A stretch of DNA of 64,000 nucleotides from Maribacter sp. (GTDB lineage: Bacteria; Bacteroidota; Bacteroidia; Flavobacteriales; Flavobacteriaceae). Of this stretch, positions 8,636 to 17,847 are shown in pieces. Below the pieces are notes generated by a model, which made no database searches, was not told the origin of the DNA, and saw nothing but the letters and a program-made list of their open reading frames with translations. The stretch covers positions 182,365-246,364 of the forward strand of contig PDPR01000009.1 in assembly GCA_002749285.1 (NCBI GenBank). Reading direction: 5' to 3'. Made by a program: the position numbers and the translations under genes. The first letter of the stretch is position 1, and each line of letters opens with the position of its first letter.

Positions 8636-8944
8636 ATGAAGAAACTTTACTTTGTCATCTTTATGCTTTTTATTTTAATAGGTTATGCCCAAGATGCCAA
8701 GCCTAAAGGTGATATCGATGGCTTCAGATTATACCCCAACCCCGTTACCAACGGAAAGGTTTACATCACCACCAAAGGAAAGGCCCCCAAAAAAATCCTG
8801 ATTTTCGATATCCTAGGGACCCAGGTTATGGAATCTACGCTTCTTAGGGAGGAATTGGATGTTTCCGAATTGGATGCAGGGGTATATGTACTACGTGTCT
8901 TTGAAAAGGACAAAATTGCAACCAGGAAACTGATTGTCAAATAA
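8636..8944 (+). CDS. Small secreted protein consisting of a T9SS type A sorting domain
   Basis: This 102-residue protein has a signal peptide (MKKLYFVIFMLFILIGYA, then QDAK) and then essentially nothing but a type A C-terminal sorting domain: LYPNPVTNGKVYI, KILIFDILGTQV, LDVSELDAGVYVLRV, RKLIVK. That domain normally directs a large cargo through the type IX secretion system to the cell surface; here there is no cargo. I chose the ATG at 8636 because it begins a proper signal peptide. A paralogue follows at 9119. Confidence 0.88.
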   Translation: MKKLYFVIFMLFILIGYAQDAKPKGDIDGFRLYPNPVTNGKVYITTKGKAPKKILIFDILGTQVMESTLLREELDVSELDAGVYVLRVFEKDKIATRKLIVK

Positions 8945-9118
8945 ATACCGCTTTTTTGGGAATTCAATCAAGAACAACCTCTTCGATGAAAGGCAGAAAA
9001 CATCGATGAAGAGATGCGCCTGCTATCATTCACTTACATTTTATCGGGTTTCACAACAATTCCAAATTGTAAACAACCCCTTTCATTACTTTTATAGTGT
9101 TGGTTCCAAATCAATACC

Positions 9119-9442
9119 ATGAAAAAAATCCACACTATCCTATTTATACTATGCTCCTTTGTGTTCCATGCGCAAGAATCCGTGGATTTCACAATTGCCC
9201 AAAAAGAACAGGCCCTAGGGTTTAAACTCTACCCCAACCCCGCATACGACGATGTGGTCTACGTCACGACCCAGAAAAACACCCATAAGCATATTATTGT
9301 CTACGATATCTTTGGCGAGGCAGTCTTGGACGAAAGAATCTTCAACACCCCTCTGAATATTTCCAGATTGACACCAGGGGTATATGTCGTACGGATAACC
9401 GCGGACAACAATACCATTAACCGGAAACTGGTCGTTAAATAA
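9119..9442 (+). CDS. Second small T9SS sorting-domain protein
   Basis: This 107-residue paralogue of the preceding gene has the signal peptide MKKIHTILFILCSFVFHA, a short linker (ESVDFTIAQKEQ) and then the type A sorting domain (LYPNPAYDDVVYV, IIVYDIFGEAV, LNISRLTPGVYVVRI, RKLVVK). The tandem arrangement and shared motifs indicate local duplication, although the DNA has diverged. The role of cargo-free sorting domains is unknown. Confidence 0.88.
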   Translation: MKKIHTILFILCSFVFHAQESVDFTIAQKEQALGFKLYPNPAYDDVVYVTTQKNTHKHIIVYDIFGEAVLDERIFNTPLNISRLTPGVYVVRITADNNTINRKLVVK

Positions 9443-9455
9443 GTCCTGTTTTGGC

Positions 9456-9485
9456 TTGAATCAATTTGTCGTATCATTACCTTTG
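9456..9485 (+). promoter_or_regulatory. Promoter for the LuxE-like gene
   Basis: TTG (9456-9458) and TACCTTTG (9478-9485) are separated by 19 bases and match the Bacteroidota consensus. The ATG at 9497 is only 11 bases downstream, so the leader would be very short. Confidence 0.55.
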
Positions 9486-9496
9486 TAGCCGGAACA

Positions 9497-10477
9497 ATGA
9501 TCGATACCACTCAAATATTCAACATAAACACTGAGGAGGAGTTTGAACACATGGCACTTGATGTATTCAGGTTCCAACTGAAGAACAATCCCGTTTATAA
9601 GGAATTCTGCCATTATCTGGACAAAACGGAGTCCAACGTAAAGGAACTTAGGCAAATCCCATTTTTACCTATTGATTTTTTTAAATCGAAAAAAGTGGTT
9701 GCGGGCAAAGACCAGGAACAGGTTGTCTTTTCGAGCAGTGGGACAACGGGACAGGTTACCAGCAAGCATTACGTGACCGAACTGGAATTATATGAACAAA
9801 GTTTTATAAGAGGATTTGGCCATTTCCATGGTGATATCTCCCAATATTGCATCTTGGCCCTATTACCTTCCTATTTGGAACGCAGTGGTTCCTCTTTGAT
9901 ATACATGGTGAATGTCCTCATTGAAAAAAGCAACCACCCGGACAGTGGCTTCTATTTGAATGAAATCGACTCGTTAATCGAAACCTTGACCAGACTTGAT
10001 GCCCGTGGGCAAAAGACAATGCTCATTGGTGTCTCTTTCGCCTTAATAGATCTGGTTGAAGAACACACCTTGCAACTTGGCAATACACTGGTCATGGAAA
10101 CGGGTGGAATGAAAGGCCGTCGAAAGGAACTGGTCCGTGAGGAATTGCATGACATCCTAAGAAAAGGTTTCGGGGTGCCGGAAATACATTCCGAATACGG
10201 AATGACAGAATTGCTTTCCCAAGCCTATTCCAAAGGAAATGGTGTTTTTAATACCCCGCCTTGGATGAAAGTACTGATCAGGGATACGGAAGACCCCTTG
10301 AGTTACCTCCCCTACGGGAAAACCGGGGGAATCAATGTCATTGACCTGGCAAACATCAATTCTTGCGCATTCGTTGCAACACAGGATCTTGGAAAGGAAT
10401 CCAAAGACCGATCCTTTGAAATATTAGGCCGTTTTGACCACTCGGACATTCGTGGCTGCAACCTAATGGTCATGTAG
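9497..10477 (+). CDS. LuxE-like acyl-protein synthetase
   Basis: This 326-residue protein matches the LuxE/acyl-protein synthetase family, adenylate-forming enzymes that activate a carboxylate and pass it to a protein thiol. The nucleotide-binding loop FSSSGTTGQVTSKH is at about residues 76-89, METGGMKGRR near 196-205 and the core motif SEYGMTELLSQAY near 232-244. No luciferase or reductase genes are nearby, so this is the solitary Bacteroidota form, usually annotated only as acyl transferase. It is convergent with tyrS. Confidence 0.82.
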   Translation: MIDTTQIFNINTEEEFEHMALDVFRFQLKNNPVYKEFCHYLDKTESNVKELRQIPFLPIDFFKSKKVVAGKDQEQVVFSSSGTTGQVTSKHYVTELELYEQSFIRGFGHFHGDISQYCILALLPSYLERSGSSLIYMVNVLIEKSNHPDSGFYLNEIDSLIETLTRLDARGQKTMLIGVSFALIDLVEEHTLQLGNTLVMETGGMKGRRKELVREELHDILRKGFGVPEIHSEYGMTELLSQAYSKGNGVFNTPPWMKVLIRDTEDPLSYLPYGKTGGINVIDLANINSCAFVATQDLGKESKDRSFEILGRFDHSDIRGCNLMVM

Positions 10478-10498
10478 ATACACCCATGAAATAGCGGA

Positions 10499-11806
10499 CT
10501 AGCCTACCACCAAGAGAAAGTAGCTCTTCTTACCGCGCTGTAGCAGGACGAATTTACCGCTAATCAGGTCTTTGGCAGTTATCACGTAATCTTCCTTGAC
10601 CTTTTCCTTATTCACCGAAATCGAATTTTGTTTCAACTCCCTTCTGGCTTCCCCATTGGAACCCAAGAACCCTGTTTTGGCAGCCAAGGCCCCGACCATA
10701 TCCAAACCACTATCCAATTCCGACATTGGAATATTGGCCTGGGGAACACCTTCAAAAACATCCAAGAAAGTCTTTTCGTCCAAATATTTCAGGTCTTCAG
10801 AGGTCGATTTTCCAAAAAGGATATTACTTGCCTTTTTGGCATTGTCCAAATCTTCTTGGGAATGCACCATAACCGTAACTTCATCGGCCAAACGCTTTTG
10901 CAAGGTCCTTAAATGGGGTGCTTCTTTATGTTCGGTAATCAAACCATCGATACTATCCTTGGTAAGTAGGGTGAATATCTTTATGTATTTTGCGGCATCC
11001 TCATCAGAAGTGTTCAGCCAATACTGGTAAAATTTATAGGGGGAAGTCCTATCGGGGTCCAACCAAATATTGCCCCCCTCTGTTTTTCCAAACTTAGTAC
11101 CATCGGCCTTGGTGATCAAGGGGCATGTTAAGGCATAACCCTTACCGCCTCCGATTCGTCGAATAAGCTCGGTACCCGTAGTAATATTCCCCCATTGGTC
11201 ACTACCTCCCATTTGGAGGGTACAGTTATTGTGCTGGTACAAATGGAGGAAATCATAGCCTTGTACCAACTGGTAGGTGAACTCCGTAAAAGACATACCT
11301 TCTTTTGATTCGGAAGACAACCGTTTTTTAACGGAATCCTTGGCCATCATATAATTTACCGTGATATGCTTCCCCACATCCCTGATAAACCCCAAAAAAG
11401 AAAAGTCCTTCATCCAGTCATAGTTATTGACCAGAACCGCAGCGTTTTCCGTATTACGATCAAAATCCAAAAACTTACTTAATTGGGCTTTTAAGGCCTC
11501 TTGATTTGCACGTAACGTATCCTCGTCCAGCAAATTACGCTCCTGTGATTTCCCGGATGGGTCACCGATCATACCTGTGGCACCTCCCAATAAGGCATAA
11601 GGTTTATGGCCTGCCAATTGAAAGTGACGTAGCATCATTACCCCGACCAAATGGCCAATATGAAGCGAGTCTGCCGTAGGGTCGATTCCCACATAGGCTG
11701 ATTGGACTCCTTTCATTAGATGCTCTTCGGTGCCCGGCATGGCATCATGTAACATCCCCCTCCATTTTAGTTCTTCGACAAAATTTGTACGCATTTCCAT
11801 GTTCAT
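10499..11806 (-). CDS. tyrS: Tyrosyl-tRNA synthetase
   Basis: This class I synthetase charges tRNA-Tyr. The HIGH-type motif is SLHIGHLVG near residues 48-56, the KMSKS equivalent is KFGKT near 235, and a C-terminal S4 RNA-binding domain ([10 protein letters not shown]...[15 protein letters not shown]) completes the protein. The length of 435 is normal. Several in-frame ATGs cluster at the start (MNMEMRTNF), and the true start may be the third. It is a free-standing housekeeping gene. Confidence 0.96.
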   Translation of the reverse strand: MNMEMRTNFVEELKWRGMLHDAMPGTEEHLMKGVQSAYVGIDPTADSLHIGHLVGVMMLRHFQLAGHKPYALLGGATGMIGDPSGKSQERNLLDEDTLRANQEALKAQLSKFLDFDRNTENAAVLVNNYDWMKDFSFLGFIRDVGKHITVNYMMAKDSVKKRLSSESKEGMSFTEFTYQLVQGYDFLHLYQHNNCTLQMGGSDQWGNITTGTELIRRIGGGKGYALTCPLITKADGTKFGKTEGGNIWLDPDRTSPYKFYQYWLNTSDEDAAKYIKIFTLLTKDSIDGLITEHKEAPHLRTLQKRLADEVTVMVHSQEDLDNAKKASNILFGKSTSEDLKYLDEKTFLDVFEGVPQANIPMSELDSGLDMVGALAAKTGFLGSNGEARRELKQNSISVNKEKVKEDYVITAKDLISGKFVLLQRGKKSYFLLVVG

Positions 11807-11860
11807 CTTGATAAGAGCTGCAAATATAAAAGGAATTACATTGCCTTTCCCTATTTGAAA

Positions 11861-11893
11861 TTGGTTTTATTAGGCATCATTTGCCTAAATTTG
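11861..11893 (+). promoter_or_regulatory. Promoter abutting the SDR start codon (leaderless)
   Basis: TTG (11861-11863) and TAAATTTG (11886-11893) are 22 bases apart. The ATG begins 4 bases after the -7 box, so transcription should begin at or next to the start codon. Confidence 0.5.
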
Positions 11894-11897
11894 GACT

Positions 11898-12905
11898 ATG
11901 GTTTTGGTAACAGGTGGTACAGGATTGGTGGGGACGCATCTTTTGTTGCATTTACTCCAAAACAACACTAAAGTCCGTGCCATATACAGAAAAGGGAGTG
12001 ACCTGAAACAGGTTGAAAAGGTATTTTCATACTATACTGAAAAAGCCACCGAACTTTTTGATACCATAGATTGGGTATTGGCCGACATCAATAGTATACC
12101 TGCGCTGGAGATTGCATTCAGGAATGTGGAATATGTTTACCATGCCGCTGCACTGATTTCATTTGACCCAAAGGATTACTACAGACTAAAAAAAGTAAAT
12201 GCCACGGGTACTGCCAATATTGTGAACCTTTGCCTATCGAATAAGATCAAAAAACTCTGTTATGTAAGTAGCATTGCCGTTATTGGCAAAAGTGCGGAAG
12301 GCCAAAAAGCCCACGAGGAAAATGACTGGTCTGTCCAGGATGCGAATGTATATGCCCTTACAAAATACAGGGCAGAGATGGAGGTTTGGCGGGGCTCCCA
12401 AGAAGGCCTAGAGGTTGTTATCGTTAACCCAGGTGTGATTATCGGCCCTGGATTCTGGGGGAAAGGCAGTGGAAACCTTTTTACGATCGCCAATAACGCA
12501 AAAAACCATTACCCTCCTGGAGGCACTGGTTTTATTACGGTGAACGATGTTGTTGAAATAATGACCACCCTCATGAATTCGGGAATTGCAAACCAACGGT
12601 TCATTGCCGTTGCCGAAAACATAACATATAAGGAGATACTGACCACATTAGCCAAAGCATTAGGCAAAAAAGGCCCTTCAAAAATGCTGAAGCCGTGGCA
12701 ATTGAATTTAGCCCGGTTTTTTGATTATTCACGAAGTCTCTTAACAGGGAGTAAGAGAGAAATCACCAAAAGGGCCATTAAGTCCTTAATGCGACCTGAA
12801 ATCTATGACAATCAAAAAATCAAGGATGTTCTTGGTTTTCAGTTTGGGGATATGAAAGAAGCCATCACCTTTTGCTGTGAAAAATTCAAGGAAGAGAATC
12901 CTTAG
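11898..12905 (+). CDS. Extended SDR: NAD-dependent epimerase/dehydratase family protein
   Basis: This 335-residue Rossmann protein has the extended-SDR glycine motif TGGTGLVGTHL near residues 5-15, VYHAAA near 86-91 and the catalytic YALTK near 155-159. The central part resembles dihydroflavonol reductase- or 3-beta-HSD-like members. The substrate cannot be assigned. The last 20 bases overlap the convergent DUF4296 gene. Confidence 0.85.
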   Translation: MVLVTGGTGLVGTHLLLHLLQNNTKVRAIYRKGSDLKQVEKVFSYYTEKATELFDTIDWVLADINSIPALEIAFRNVEYVYHAAALISFDPKDYYRLKKVNATGTANIVNLCLSNKIKKLCYVSSIAVIGKSAEGQKAHEENDWSVQDANVYALTKYRAEMEVWRGSQEGLEVVIVNPGVIIGPGFWGKGSGNLFTIANNAKNHYPPGGTGFITVNDVVEIMTTLMNSGIANQRFIAVAENITYKEILTTLAKALGKKGPSKMLKPWQLNLARFFDYSRSLLTGSKREITKRAIKSLMRPEIYDNQKIKDVLGFQFGDMKEAITFCCEKFKEENP

Positions 12906-13317
12906 CTTTTATCGTATCTGGCTTTTTTATGGGATTATCCCTCTTTTTTATTTCCAACAACAAACTGTCATTCTTTCTCTTTTTTTCCTCCATACTATCT
13001 TTCATGGTACTGAGTATCTCCCCTACTTCCAGATACATGGCCTCATATTCTTTGGGTAAGGAGGCATAATACATATCGCTGGTCACAAACCGTAGGCTAT
13101 CTATCCTGTATTTTTCAAAAATAAAACGTGTAGGATCTATACCATGCTCTCTCAATATACTGGGATTGGTGTTTTTAGCTGCATTCAAAAGCGTCAGGTC
13201 ACTAAGAATATCGACCATCTTATCCTTCGCGATCAAATCGTCGGGCTCCTTGAGCAGTTTCTCCCCACAGGAGCATAAAGACAGAATAAAAACCAATGCT
13301 ATAAAATTCTTCATCAC
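12886..13317 (-). CDS. DUF4296 lipoprotein
   Basis: This 143-residue lipoprotein has a lipobox at LSLCSC followed by GEKLLKEPDDLIAKDKMVDILSDL, the start of the DUF4296 domain found across Bacteroidota. The C-terminus is a charged, probably helical tail (MEEKKRKNDSLLLEIKKRD). It overlaps dihydroorotase by 4 bases (ATGA), a coupling common in this family. Its function is unknown. Confidence 0.82.
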   Translation of the reverse strand: MMKNFIALVFILSLCSCGEKLLKEPDDLIAKDKMVDILSDLTLLNAAKNTNPSILREHGIDPTRFIFEKYRIDSLRFVTSDMYYASLPKEYEAMYLEVGEILSTMKDSMEEKKRKNDSLLLEIKKRDNPIKKPDTIKAKDSLP

Positions 13318-14657
13318 GACCTGTCAAAAGTTAAGCGTTTTGCATTTCGCTGATTTGAGAACTCCCCGTCTTCATAGGCCAAATGTCCATTTACGAATGT
13401 ATGGGTGATTTTTGACTTAAAAACCGTTTCTTCCAAAGGGGACCAACCGCATTTATAAGCGATATTTTCCTTGGTGACCTTCCAAGGGTCATCCAGATCG
13501 ACCAAAACCAAGTCTGCATAATATCCTTCCCGTATGAATCCCCGTTTATCAATGTCAAATAATATTGCTGGATTATGGCACATTTTCTCGACCAATTTTT
13601 CCAAAGAAAGAACTTTTTCATGGTACTTTTGAAGCATTGCGGGTAATGCGTGTTGCACCAATGGGCCTCCCGAAGGAGCTTGGGTGTATACATTGTTTTT
13701 TTCCCCCAAGGTATGGGGCGCATGATCCGTAGCGATGACATCAATCCGGTCATCCAACAAAGCTTCCCAAAGCTTACTGCGGTCCCCTGCCGTTTTCACT
13801 GCGGGGTTCCATTTTATCAATGTGCCCTTAGTATCATAATCCGCATCGGAAAACCAAAGATGGTGTACACATACTTCCGCCGTGATTTTCTTTTGCCTTA
13901 ACGGGATATCGTTACGGAACAAATCGGTTTCAACACCTGTCGATAGGTGGAAAACATGGAACCTTGCCCCTGTTTTCCTTGCCAATGCAATTGCTTTTGA
14001 TGAGGAAAGGTAACAGGCTTCGGCACTGCGAATCAAAGGATGGCACCTAATAGGGATATCATTCCCATACTTTTCCCGATATTCGGCCAAATTACGTTTT
14101 ATGGTCATTTCATCCTCACAATGTGCCGAGATTACCATTTCGGTATTCCTGAAGATCTTTTCAATAACCACCTCATCATCAACAAGCATGTTACCGGTGG
14201 AAGACCCCAAAAAGAGCTTTATACCTGAACAGGCATTCTTATCCAAACGTTTTATCTCTTCCAGGTTGTCATTGGTGCCACCGAACAAAAAAGAATAATT
14301 GGCATAGGAAGTCTCTGCCGCCCGTGCGAATTTTTCTTCAAGTTTCGCAATGGTCGTAGTCTGGGGGTCGGTATTCGGCTGCTCCATAAAAGAGGTAATA
14401 CCCCCGGCAACGGCAGCCCTACTCTCTGACCCAATATCGCCCTTATGGGTTAAACCGGGCTCCCTAAAATGCACTTGATCATCTATAAGGCCGGGAAGCA
14501 GGAATTTACCATCCGCTTCGACTACTTTGGCCTTCGCATCACTAATTGACCGGTCTATCCTAAGAATAATCCCACCCTCTAGCAAAACATCCGATACATA
14601 GATCTTGTTCTCATTGACGATATTCGCATTTTTAATCAAAAACCTACCCATGGCCAA
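13314..14657 (-). CDS. pyrC: Dihydroorotase (amidohydrolase family)
   Basis: This enzyme cyclises carbamoyl-aspartate to dihydroorotate in pyrimidine synthesis. Visible motifs are LPGLIDDQVHFREPG near residues 52-66, SGIKLFLGSSTG (carboxylated lysine) near 143-154, ISAHCED, FHVFHLS and VIATDHAPHT. The metal-binding HxH reads QVH, so the first histidine is replaced, as I recall for flavobacterial homologues. The length of 447 fits class I enzymes. It is probably the second gene of an operon led by the mannose synthase and followed by DUF4296. Confidence 0.9.
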   Translation of the reverse strand: MAMGRFLIKNANIVNENKIYVSDVLLEGGIILRIDRSISDAKAKVVEADGKFLLPGLIDDQVHFREPGLTHKGDIGSESRAAVAGGITSFMEQPNTDPQTTTIAKLEEKFARAAETSYANYSFLFGGTNDNLEEIKRLDKNACSGIKLFLGSSTGNMLVDDEVVIEKIFRNTEMVISAHCEDEMTIKRNLAEYREKYGNDIPIRCHPLIRSAEACYLSSSKAIALARKTGARFHVFHLSTGVETDLFRNDIPLRQKKITAEVCVHHLWFSDADYDTKGTLIKWNPAVKTAGDRSKLWEALLDDRIDVIATDHAPHTLGEKNNVYTQAPSGGPLVQHALPAMLQKYHEKVLSLEKLVEKMCHNPAILFDIDKRGFIREGYYADLVLVDLDDPWKVTKENIAYKCGWSPLEETVFKSKITHTFVNGHLAYEDGEFSNQRNAKRLTFDRS

Positions 14658-14660
14658 AAT

Positions 14661-15383
14661 TCATTTTTTTTGGAAAATACTTTTAATCTTCATCTTCATA
14701 ACCCCAAAGACAGCTTCACCTATTATCGAGGAACTCATTTTTGATTTCCCTTTTTCCCTATCCTTGAAGATAATGGACACTTCCTCTATCTTGAATTTCT
14801 TAAGGTATGCCTTGAATTTTATCTCGATTTGGAATGCATAGCCTATAAACCTTATAGAGTCCAGATCTATACTTTCGAGCACATGTCGCCTATAACATAC
14901 AAAACCAGCTGTTGGATCATGGACCCGCATTCCCGTGATCAACTTTACATAAAAAGATGCCCCATAGGAAAGCAACACGCGGTACAAAGGCCAATCAACA
15001 ACATTGACCCCCTTTTTATAGCGTGAGCCCACAGCTACATCGGCCCCGTTTTCACAAGCTGCATACAAACGTAAAAGGTCGATCGGGTTATGTGAGAAAT
15101 CGGCATCCATCTCAAAAATATAATCATACTTCCTGGCAATCGCCCACTTAAACCCATGAATGTAGGCCGTACCCAATCCTGACTTTTCATGACGTACTTC
15201 CAAAAACAATCGATCAGGGAATTCCTTTTGCATTCCAACCACATGATCAGCTGTTCCGTCGGGTGAGTTGTCATCGACAATCAGCACATGAAAATCTTTC
15301 TTCAACGTAAAAACAGCCCTTATGATCGCATCAACATTCTCAATCTCATTATAGGTGGGGACAATAACCAAACTACCTGCCAT
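14661..15383 (-). CDS. Polyprenol monophosphomannose synthase (GT2)
   Basis: This GT2 enzyme transfers mannose from GDP-mannose to a polyprenol phosphate. Motifs are VPTYNEIENV at residues 8-17, DDNSPDGTADHV near 37-48 and the DxD-containing FEMDADFSHNP near 90-100. The length of 240 matches bacterial Dpm1-like proteins, and there are no membrane spans. The divergent neighbour is an ArnT/GT39-type transferase that could use the lipid-linked sugar. It sits 3 bases before dihydroorotase. Confidence 0.9.
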   Translation of the reverse strand: MAGSLVIVPTYNEIENVDAIIRAVFTLKKDFHVLIVDDNSPDGTADHVVGMQKEFPDRLFLEVRHEKSGLGTAYIHGFKWAIARKYDYIFEMDADFSHNPIDLLRLYAACENGADVAVGSRYKKGVNVVDWPLYRVLLSYGASFYVKLITGMRVHDPTAGFVCYRRHVLESIDLDSIRFIGYAFQIEIKFKAYLKKFKIEEVSIIFKDREKGKSKMSSSIIGEAVFGVMKMKIKSIFQKK

Positions 15384-15518
15384 AAACTTCCTTCGATTTA
15401 CACAAAAATAGTCTTTTAAACGCTCTTGAAGAATTTGAACTTCCTAATTTATGATTTTTTTTAACCTTTTGGTTACCATGTATAATTTGTAATTTTACAA
15501 GCAAAGCAACAATCATCA

Positions 15519-17186
15519 ATGTCATTGAAATTACCTAAACTATTTTACTGCCTATTGGGCTCAATACTCGTATTGAACCTTTTGCAGGCCAACTTTACAG
15601 AACTTATTTTTGACGAGGCCTATTATTGGTATTATGCCAAAAATTTGGCTTGGGGATATTTTGACCACCCCCCCATGATGGCCTTAATGATCAAAATCGG
15701 CGGTTATCTGTTCGATGGTGAGCTAGGGGTACGCTTTGTTGGTTGTCTTTTATCGGCAGGTACTTTTGTCCTGATATGGTTGGCGATCGACAATCCCGAT
15801 AAGAAAAAATACGTCCCTCATTTTTTTATCCTGATGTTCTCTATGACATTGCTCAACGCCTATGGGTTCTTCACCTTGCCAGATACACCATTGCTGTTCT
15901 TTACCGCATTGTTTTTACTGGTATACAAGCATTTTATACAGAGGCCGTCATTTGTTCTTGGGGTTTTGCTAGGAATTATAATGGCCGCCCTTATGTACAG
16001 TAAATACCATGCCGTTCTGGTGATATTCTTTGTATTGTCCTCAAACCTTAAATTGGTCTTTAATAAATATGCCTGGTTGGCCGTGGCCACAGCCCTATTA
16101 TGCTATACACCCCATTTTGCATGGCTTTTTGAACACGATTTCATATCTATAAAATACCACCTGTTCGAGCGCCCCAACGCCCCATATGATTTTAACAAGT
16201 ACACTTTAGGGTTCTTGGTCAACCTGGTTGCGATATTCGGGCTCACGTTCCCATTTGTCTATTACGCCCTGGTCAAAAGCCGTTCCAAGAATCTTTTTAC
16301 AAAGGCCCTTATTTATTTAACCTATGGTGTCCTGATCTTCTTTTTCATATCAAGCTTCAACCGGCGTGTGCAGACCCAATGGATCATCGTTGTTTCGATA
16401 CCTATGGCCATTCTTGTCTATTCCTATATGTTGGAACATGAAAATATACGCAAATGGATCTTTAAGGCAGGCATCGCAAACATTGTCATCCTCCTTTTTC
16501 TCAGGCTTGGACTAATTTACGAACCTTTATTTCCCATCCACTACGAAACCCATGGCAATAAGGCGTGGGTGGGCAAAATACAATCAAAGGCAGGCGATAA
16601 CCCCGTGGTCTTTGAGAACTCATACCGCAATGCCCCCATGTACGCCTTCTATACGGGGAAGACCTCCTTTTCACTGAACAACATCAACTACAGGCAAAAC
16701 CAATATTCGATAGACAATTCAGAAGAAGCGGTACGGCACAAGAAGGTACTCTACGTTTCAAGATATCTGGACGAAGACAATATCGCCTTCCCCAAGACCA
16801 GTAACAATATCTACTATGGTATGTTCATAGATGATTTCGAGTCTTTCAGGAAATTACGCTGTATCGTCGAGGAGGGGAGATTCAAATTGGACGATGAAAG
16901 ACATTTGGTAAAAGTGTACAACCCTTATGCCCATGATATCCCCTTGGGGAAATTAAAGTTCGCCATTGCCTATTTGAACAAGGCCAAGCAATTTAAGGAG
17001 CTGGTCGATATTGACCTGGTACCTGAAAACAGGCGATTAACGCACCTTACTTCAAATGATTCCACACTTTTTACGTTCATACTGCCCAGACCGAAGAAAA
17101 CCGATACCCCAAAATATTCTAAAATCGTGATTTCTGAAAACGGTTTGAGATATGGGTTGAACAGTAAAACCATAAAACTGGACTAA
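15519..17186 (+). CDS. ArnT/GT39-type integral membrane glycosyltransferase
   Basis: This 555-residue protein starts with a membrane span and the catalytic segment LIFDEAYYWYYAKNLAWGYF (DE at about residues 33-34) followed by DHPPMMALMIK, typical of dolichyl-phosphate-mannose/ArnT-like transferases that use polyprenyl-phosphate sugars on the periplasmic face. About ten hydrophobic segments occupy residues 1-330 and a soluble C-terminal domain follows. Facing the polyprenol-phosphate mannose synthase, it is the likely user of that donor. It overlaps the DUF4271 start by one base. Confidence 0.85.
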   Translation: MSLKLPKLFYCLLGSILVLNLLQANFTELIFDEAYYWYYAKNLAWGYFDHPPMMALMIKIGGYLFDGELGVRFVGCLLSAGTFVLIWLAIDNPDKKKYVPHFFILMFSMTLLNAYGFFTLPDTPLLFFTALFLLVYKHFIQRPSFVLGVLLGIIMAALMYSKYHAVLVIFFVLSSNLKLVFNKYAWLAVATALLCYTPHFAWLFEHDFISIKYHLFERPNAPYDFNKYTLGFLVNLVAIFGLTFPFVYYALVKSRSKNLFTKALIYLTYGVLIFFFISSFNRRVQTQWIIVVSIPMAILVYSYMLEHENIRKWIFKAGIANIVILLFLRLGLIYEPLFPIHYETHGNKAWVGKIQSKAGDNPVVFENSYRNAPMYAFYTGKTSFSLNNINYRQNQYSIDNSEEAVRHKKVLYVSRYLDEDNIAFPKTSNNIYYGMFIDDFESFRKLRCIVEEGRFKLDDERHLVKVYNPYAHDIPLGKLKFAIAYLNKAKQFKELVDIDLVPENRRLTHLTSNDSTLFTFILPRPKKTDTPKYSKIVISENGLRYGLNSKTIKLD

Positions 17187-17842
17187 TGGAGGCTATCCTT
17201 AGAAATACGGTTACAAACGATTGGATAACCATTTCGATTGTTTTCAGTCTTTTGTTTTTGGTCTTGGCAAAGAACATATTCCATTCCAGGTTTTTGAACT
17301 TTATCATCCTTCCATTCAATAATAAGTACATTTTCATGTACAACAAAAAGGAAAAATTGATAAACTGGTTCAATCTGTTTTGGGGCTTGTTCCTGATTAT
17401 CAACTTATCTCTTTTCACACACTTGGCCTTCAATATCCTACTTAAAGACGGCTATACCGACAAGACTTTCCCTTTTCCTTGGATTATAGGATTCATCATA
17501 GTATATATCCTCTTCAAATTAGGGTTACAGTTGGGAAATGGGTTTATTTTTGGCACACAAAAAGTGATCAACGAGATACTTTTCAAGAAATTATCTTATT
17601 TTAATTACAGTGGAATGGTCATGTTTTTGGCCAATATCATTCTAACCTATATCCTGCTGGACTCAAAGGCTGTGGTATATGTAGCCGTACTACTGATCCT
17701 ATTGATAAACATAATTGGTTGGATCACGATTCTAAGGAATCATCAAAAATTGATCACAAGTTATTTTTACTATTTTATTTTGTACATTTGCGCTCTTGAA
17801 ATCGCACCTTTAATCTTCATTGGAAGTTATCTAAAAGACTAG
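17186..17842 (+). CDS. DUF4271 membrane protein
   Basis: This 218-residue protein has six or so hydrophobic segments and the pattern of DUF4271, a Bacteroidota family of unknown function. The start codon shares a base with the preceding stop, and hemD begins 5 bases downstream. The DUF4271-hemD pairing is one I recognise from other flavobacteria, so a link to tetrapyrrole synthesis or simply co-expression is possible. Confidence 0.75.
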   Translation: MEAILRNTVTNDWITISIVFSLLFLVLAKNIFHSRFLNFIILPFNNKYIFMYNKKEKLINWFNLFWGLFLIINLSLFTHLAFNILLKDGYTDKTFPFPWIIGFIIVYILFKLGLQLGNGFIFGTQKVINEILFKKLSYFNYSGMVMFLANIILTYILLDSKAVVYVAVLLILLINIIGWITILRNHQKLITSYFYYFILYICALEIAPLIFIGSYLKD

Positions 17843-17847
17843 GATTT

